A stretch of DNA of 36,369 nucleotides, taken from PXAP01 sp046483315. Lineage in GTDB: Bacteria > Bacteroidota > Bacteroidia > Bacteroidales > PUMT01. Location: positions 1 through 36,369 of the forward strand of contig JAWODJ010000030.1 in NCBI GenBank assembly GCA_046483315.1, given 5' to 3'. The position numbers were made by a program, and so were the translations under genes. The notes under the pieces are model-generated. The model was given only the letters and a program-made list of their open reading frames with translations. It ran no database searches and was not told where the DNA came from. Below are positions 34,165-36,369 of this stretch, in pieces. How positions within the stretch are numbered: the stretch's first letter is position 1; every line of letters begins with the position of its first letter.

Positions 34165-35406
34165 TCAATGCTTTATTCTTGATTCGGTTATGGCATGATG
34201 GGCCATCAGTCTGATAGAATTAATCTTAATAAAACCTTCGCTGTCCTGCTGGTTGAATCCACCCTCAATATCCATGCTGGACAGATCCTGATCATAAAGA
34301 GAACTTGGCGATTCTCTCCCGTCTATCAATACATTTCCCTTGTAAAGAGTAAGGTATACGATACCATCAATCAGTTCCTGACTTTTGTTAATGGCGGCCA
34401 TCAAAAAGTCCATTTCCGGACTGAACCAGAAGCCATTATAGACGAATTCAGCAAAAACGGGCGACAGCATATTTCTCAGGCGCATCACTTCCCTGTCCAT
34501 TGCTATACCTTCAATATCCATATGTGCTTTAAGGAGGATCTCTGCTCCTGGTGTTTCGTAGACACCCCTGGATTTGATTCCTACATAGCGGTTTTCAACC
34601 ATATCAAGCAGCCCGATGCCGTTCTCTGCCCCGATTAGATTGACATACTGGTATAATTCCAGCGGACTGGTTATTACTGTCCTGTCATCAATATTGACAA
34701 CCTTTACCGGGATACCGTCTTTGAAATGTATCTCTATACTGGTTTCCTTATCCGGTGCATCCTGAGGCATCTTTATCCTGGATATTATATCCCGACCGGC
34801 TTTATATTTGGGATCTTCCAGAATTCCGGCCTCATGACTGATATGCATCAGGTTATCATCTTCACTGTAGGGTTTTTTCAATGTTGCTTTTACAGGAATC
34901 CCCTTTTGCTCAGCATAATTGAGAAGATCAGTCCTGCCTTTGAAGCGTTCGAGGAACTGTTTGTTCTTCCAGGGGGCAAAAACTTTGATTCTCGGGTTCA
35001 GTGCGTAATAGGAGAGTTCAAACCTCACCTGGTCATTCCCCTTCCCTGTAGCTCCGTGAGACACATAACCGGCATCCTCCATCCCGGCTATCTCTATCTG
35101 CCTTTTTGCTATCAACGGCCTAGCAAGAGCTGTTCCCAGGAGATACCTGCTTTCATATACTGCATTTGACCTGATTGCCTGGAAGATATAACCTGTTACA
35201 AATTCCTCTTTCAGATCTTCTATATACACTTTTGATGCGCCAATTGCCATGGCCTTTTCCCTGGCTTCTTCAAAATCATCATCCTGACCGACATCAGCAA
35301 TATAGGCAATCACTTCATAACCTTCGTCAATTAACCACTTCAGAATAACCGAAGTATCCAGTCCGCCACTATAGGCAAGGACAATTTTCTTATTGTTACT
35401 GATCAT
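34165..35406 (-). CDS. argG: Argininosuccinate synthase
   Basis: ArgG joins citrulline and aspartate at the cost of ATP. It has 413 residues. The ATP pyrophosphatase loop is SGGLDTSVILKWL at the N-terminus, followed by EVIAYIADVGQDDDFEEAREKA. The citrulline/aspartate site is in YVSHGATGKGNDQVRFELSYYALNP and the C-terminal dimerisation arm ends the protein. Aspartate for this reaction could come from the aspartate aminotransferase in this window. It follows argR by 64 bases on the same strand; no separate promoter was recognised in that gap, so argR-argG-argH may be one transcript. Confidence 0.96.
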   Translation of the reverse strand: MISNNKKIVLAYSGGLDTSVILKWLIDEGYEVIAYIADVGQDDDFEEAREKAMAIGASKVYIEDLKEEFVTGYIFQAIRSNAVYESRYLLGTALARPLIAKRQIEIAGMEDAGYVSHGATGKGNDQVRFELSYYALNPRIKVFAPWKNKQFLERFKGRTDLLNYAEQKGIPVKATLKKPYSEDDNLMHISHEAGILEDPKYKAGRDIISRIKMPQDAPDKETSIEIHFKDGIPVKVVNIDDRTVITSPLELYQYVNLIGAENGIGLLDMVENRYVGIKSRGVYETPGAEILLKAHMDIEGIAMDREVMRLRNMLSPVFAEFVYNGFWFSPEMDFLMAAINKSQELIDGIVYLTLYKGNVLIDGRESPSSLYDQDLSSMDIEGGFNQQDSEGFIKINSIRLMAHHAITESRIKH

Positions 35407-35470
35407 ATTAATATATATTTAAATTAGTGTCGGCTGTCAGGGCAGGCATTTATTTGCCTTTCGGCTGAAA

Positions 35471-35944
35471 TTAACGCTTAACAGCCTGGGGAATTGCCGC
35501 GGTAAGCACCCGGTTAAGATCCTGCCGGCTAATGCCGTCTCTGGTAATAATCAGAATAGTATCATCTCCTGCTATAGTACCAATTATTTCAAACGCCTTC
35601 ATTCCGTCTATCCTGTAGGCAATGCCGCTTGCAAAACCCGGAAGTGTTTTGATAACTGCCATGTTACCGGTATATTCTATAGAAAGAAAACCCCTGCTGA
35701 TGTTATCTTCCAGTTCATTATTCCTGGCGGGTCCGTCACCTGGTTCATCGGGCAGTACATAAATATGCCCTTTATCATTATCGGCAACTTTTCCTGCCCT
35801 TAACAATTTAAGATCTCTGGAAAGAGTGGCCTGTGTATAGCTGAAACCGTTGTTGTTCAGCATGGTTAGCAATTCATCCTGGTTCCTTATCCTGTTGTTT
35901 TTTATCAGTCTTTTTATCTCTAAAAGCCGTTTCGTCTTGTCCAT
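35471..35944 (-). CDS. argR: Arginine repressor ArgR
   Basis: ArgR is a hexameric arginine-dependent DNA-binding protein. The N-terminal winged helix carries YTQATLSRDLKLLRAGKV with the recognition SR pair at S42-R43, the ArgR hallmark. The C-terminal oligomerisation domain contains the arginine-binding GDDT at residues 126-129 (GTIAGDDTILIITRDG). Its length, 157 residues, is normal. It is transcribed with argG and argH. Two ARG-box-like palindromes cover its own promoter, so negative autoregulation of the cluster by arginine is likely. Confidence 0.94.
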   Translation of the reverse strand: MDKTKRLLEIKRLIKNNRIRNQDELLTMLNNNGFSYTQATLSRDLKLLRAGKVADNDKGHIYVLPDEPGDGPARNNELEDNISRGFLSIEYTGNMAVIKTLPGFASGIAYRIDGMKAFEIIGTIAGDDTILIITRDGISRQDLNRVLTAAIPQAVKR

Positions 35945-35985
35945 TACTCCTTATATAATATTCGCTACTTGTAATAACCTGTGTG

Positions 35986-36020
35986 TGCATAAATATGCAA
36001 ATCATTTGCAAATATATACA
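35986..36020 (-). promoter_or_regulatory. Tandem ARG boxes (ArgR operator)
   Basis: Box 1 is TGCATAAATATGCA (35986-35999), 12 of 14 to the ARG-box core TGAATWWWWATTCA with two symmetric mismatches. Box 2 is TGCAAATATATACA (36007-36020), 11 of 14. Their centres are 21 bp apart, the spacing of the paired boxes bound by one ArgR hexamer in Escherichia coli. Box 2 overlaps the -7 promoter element. A further perfect palindrome, TGCAAAT-C-ATTTGCA (35996-36010), bridges the two. Confidence 0.68.
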
Positions 36021-36039
36021 TTATTCCGGCTTTTTTCAA
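36009..36039 (-). promoter_or_regulatory. Promoter of argR
   Basis: On the minus strand, TTG (36037-36039), a 20-base spacer and TATATTTG (36009-36016) match both parts of the Bacteroidota promoter. Transcription would begin near 36002, about 58 bases upstream of the argR ATG. The -7 element lies inside ARG box 2 and box 1 lies just downstream of the start, a repressing arrangement. Confidence 0.55.
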
Positions 36040-36063
36040 TTTCTCCTGTAAAAAACAAGAAGC

Positions 36064-36094
36064 CAAAATTTTGTTCTGAAAATACAAAATTTTG
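36064..36094. repeat. Two identical palindromes CAAAATTTTG spaced 21 bp
   Basis: CAAAATTTTG occurs at 36064-36073 and again at 36085-36094. Each copy is a perfect palindrome and their centres are two helical turns apart on the same face of the DNA, upstream of the argR promoter. They may be operator sites for a regulator, or an AT-rich bending element. Confidence 0.5.
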
Positions 36095-36122
36095 ACTTAC
36101 AGAAGTAACCGCTGCGCTTTCC

Positions 36123-36175
36123 CATAAAATTTTTTCATGCGTCTGTGTGTAATTTTACGCAGAAAAAATTTTATG
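36123..36175. repeat. Long inverted repeat between argR and the next gene
   Basis: CATAAAATTTTTTC (36123-36136) pairs perfectly with GAAAAAATTTTATG (36162-36175); inside it TGCGT (36138-36142) pairs with ACGCA (36157-36161), separated by one bulged base, leaving a 14-base loop. No T-tract follows on either strand outside the stem, so it is not a standard terminator. An exact TACATTTG box on the plus strand (36176-36183) abuts it. Its role is unknown. Confidence 0.55.
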
Positions 36176-36261
36176 TACATTTGTTTAAAAAATATTTTGT
36201 AATTCAGGGCAGGTTAATAATGCGAATGACTGACCCGTTAACGCCGGAAGGGCAAAATGTT

Positions 36262-36369
36262 TTATTCCTTTTTTATATATTCTGCTCCGCGAATCTCCGA
36301 TAGTTGCCTGAAAAGCTGATTTGCGTTAAGAATACCAAAACTGCGTACATCCAAACCGGCATTTTTGAA
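36262..36369 (-). CDS. C-terminal end of an unrecognised gene
   Basis: An open frame enters from the right edge and ends at TAA (36262-36264), giving 35 residues that include NAGLDVRSFGILNANQLF and end EYIKKE. The amphipathic, helix-like composition and an uninterrupted frame suggest a real soluble protein tail, on the same strand as argR. It is too short to name. If real, it lies 218 bases upstream of the argR promoter. Confidence 0.5.
   Translation of the reverse strand, partial: FKNAGLDVRSFGILNANQLFRQLSEIRGAEYIKKE

Noticed and set aside
34120..34169. Direct repeat AGGTATCAAT (34120-34129 and 34160-34169) and palindrome CCTGTATACAGG (34151-34162) at the argG-argH junction
   Set aside because: Short, lies partly over the argG stop, and does not match ARG boxes; probably coincidental, though cheap to check in relatives.
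34195..35169. Long plus-strand open frames (147 residues each) inside argG
   Set aside because: They are antisense to a well-conserved gene and their proteins have no recognisable domain; they reflect codon composition of argG.
36220..36303. A 27-residue plus-strand frame behind the TACATTTG box
   Set aside because: Short, antisense to the edge gene for half its length, no conserved features or recognisable start signal.

Overview
This window is a 36 kb piece of a Bacteroidota chromosome. The evidence is the canonical hisG-D-C-B-H-A-F-IE operon with a fused HAD-IGPD hisB, the TAnnTTTG-type promoters typical of this phylum, weak use of Shine-Dalgarno sites, a PorT-like small outer-membrane barrel, and moderate AT-richness. 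Gene content suggests a free-living amino-acid prototroph; the exact genus cannot be read from the sequence. No rRNA, tRNA, CRISPR array, insertion sequence or phage gene was seen, so this looks like core chromosome, not a mobile island.

Layout. 1-1256: 3' part of htpG, closed by a clear terminator. 1350-5392: a small outer-membrane barrel, a membrane-anchored Bacteroidota hypothetical protein on the other strand, an aspartate aminotransferase, and a YihY-family membrane protein with a cytoplasmic C-terminal extension. 5396-10862 (minus): a complete tripartite RND efflux operon (membrane fusion protein, HAE1 pump, TolC-like channel). 11143-13574 (minus): a small CxxC metal-binding protein overlapping a CopA-type copper ATPase. 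13660-20989 (plus): the whole histidine pathway, preceded by a leader peptide with four consecutive His codons and a well-formed attenuator. 21075-22160: a diheme cytochrome c peroxidase/MauG-like protein. 22453-25901: a three-gene cluster of BCCT transporter, double universal stress protein and an orphan betaine-type substrate-binding lipoprotein. 25996-26628: methionine sulfoxide reductase A. 26680-35944 (minus): argR-argG-argH followed by gltB-gltD. 36262-36369: the tail of an unrecognised gene.

How the parts work together. The right half is a nitrogen and amino-acid block. Glutamate synthase makes glutamate, ArgG/ArgH complete arginine synthesis, and ArgR probably represses its own promoter through two ARG-box-like sites spaced 21 bp apart over the -7 element. 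Histidine synthesis appears to be controlled by ribosome-mediated attenuation, in which three alternative pairings can be traced base by base.

The observations most worth following are: the his attenuator; the BCCT-Usp-binding-protein cluster, in which an ABC-type betaine receptor has no ABC permease or ATPase beside it and sits with a secondary transporter behind a structured, unidentified 5' leader; the tandem ARG boxes; and two unexplained symmetric elements upstream of argR. Start codons were moved from the longest open frame where a conserved N-terminus or an ATG in place of TTG argued for it; this is stated in each entry.
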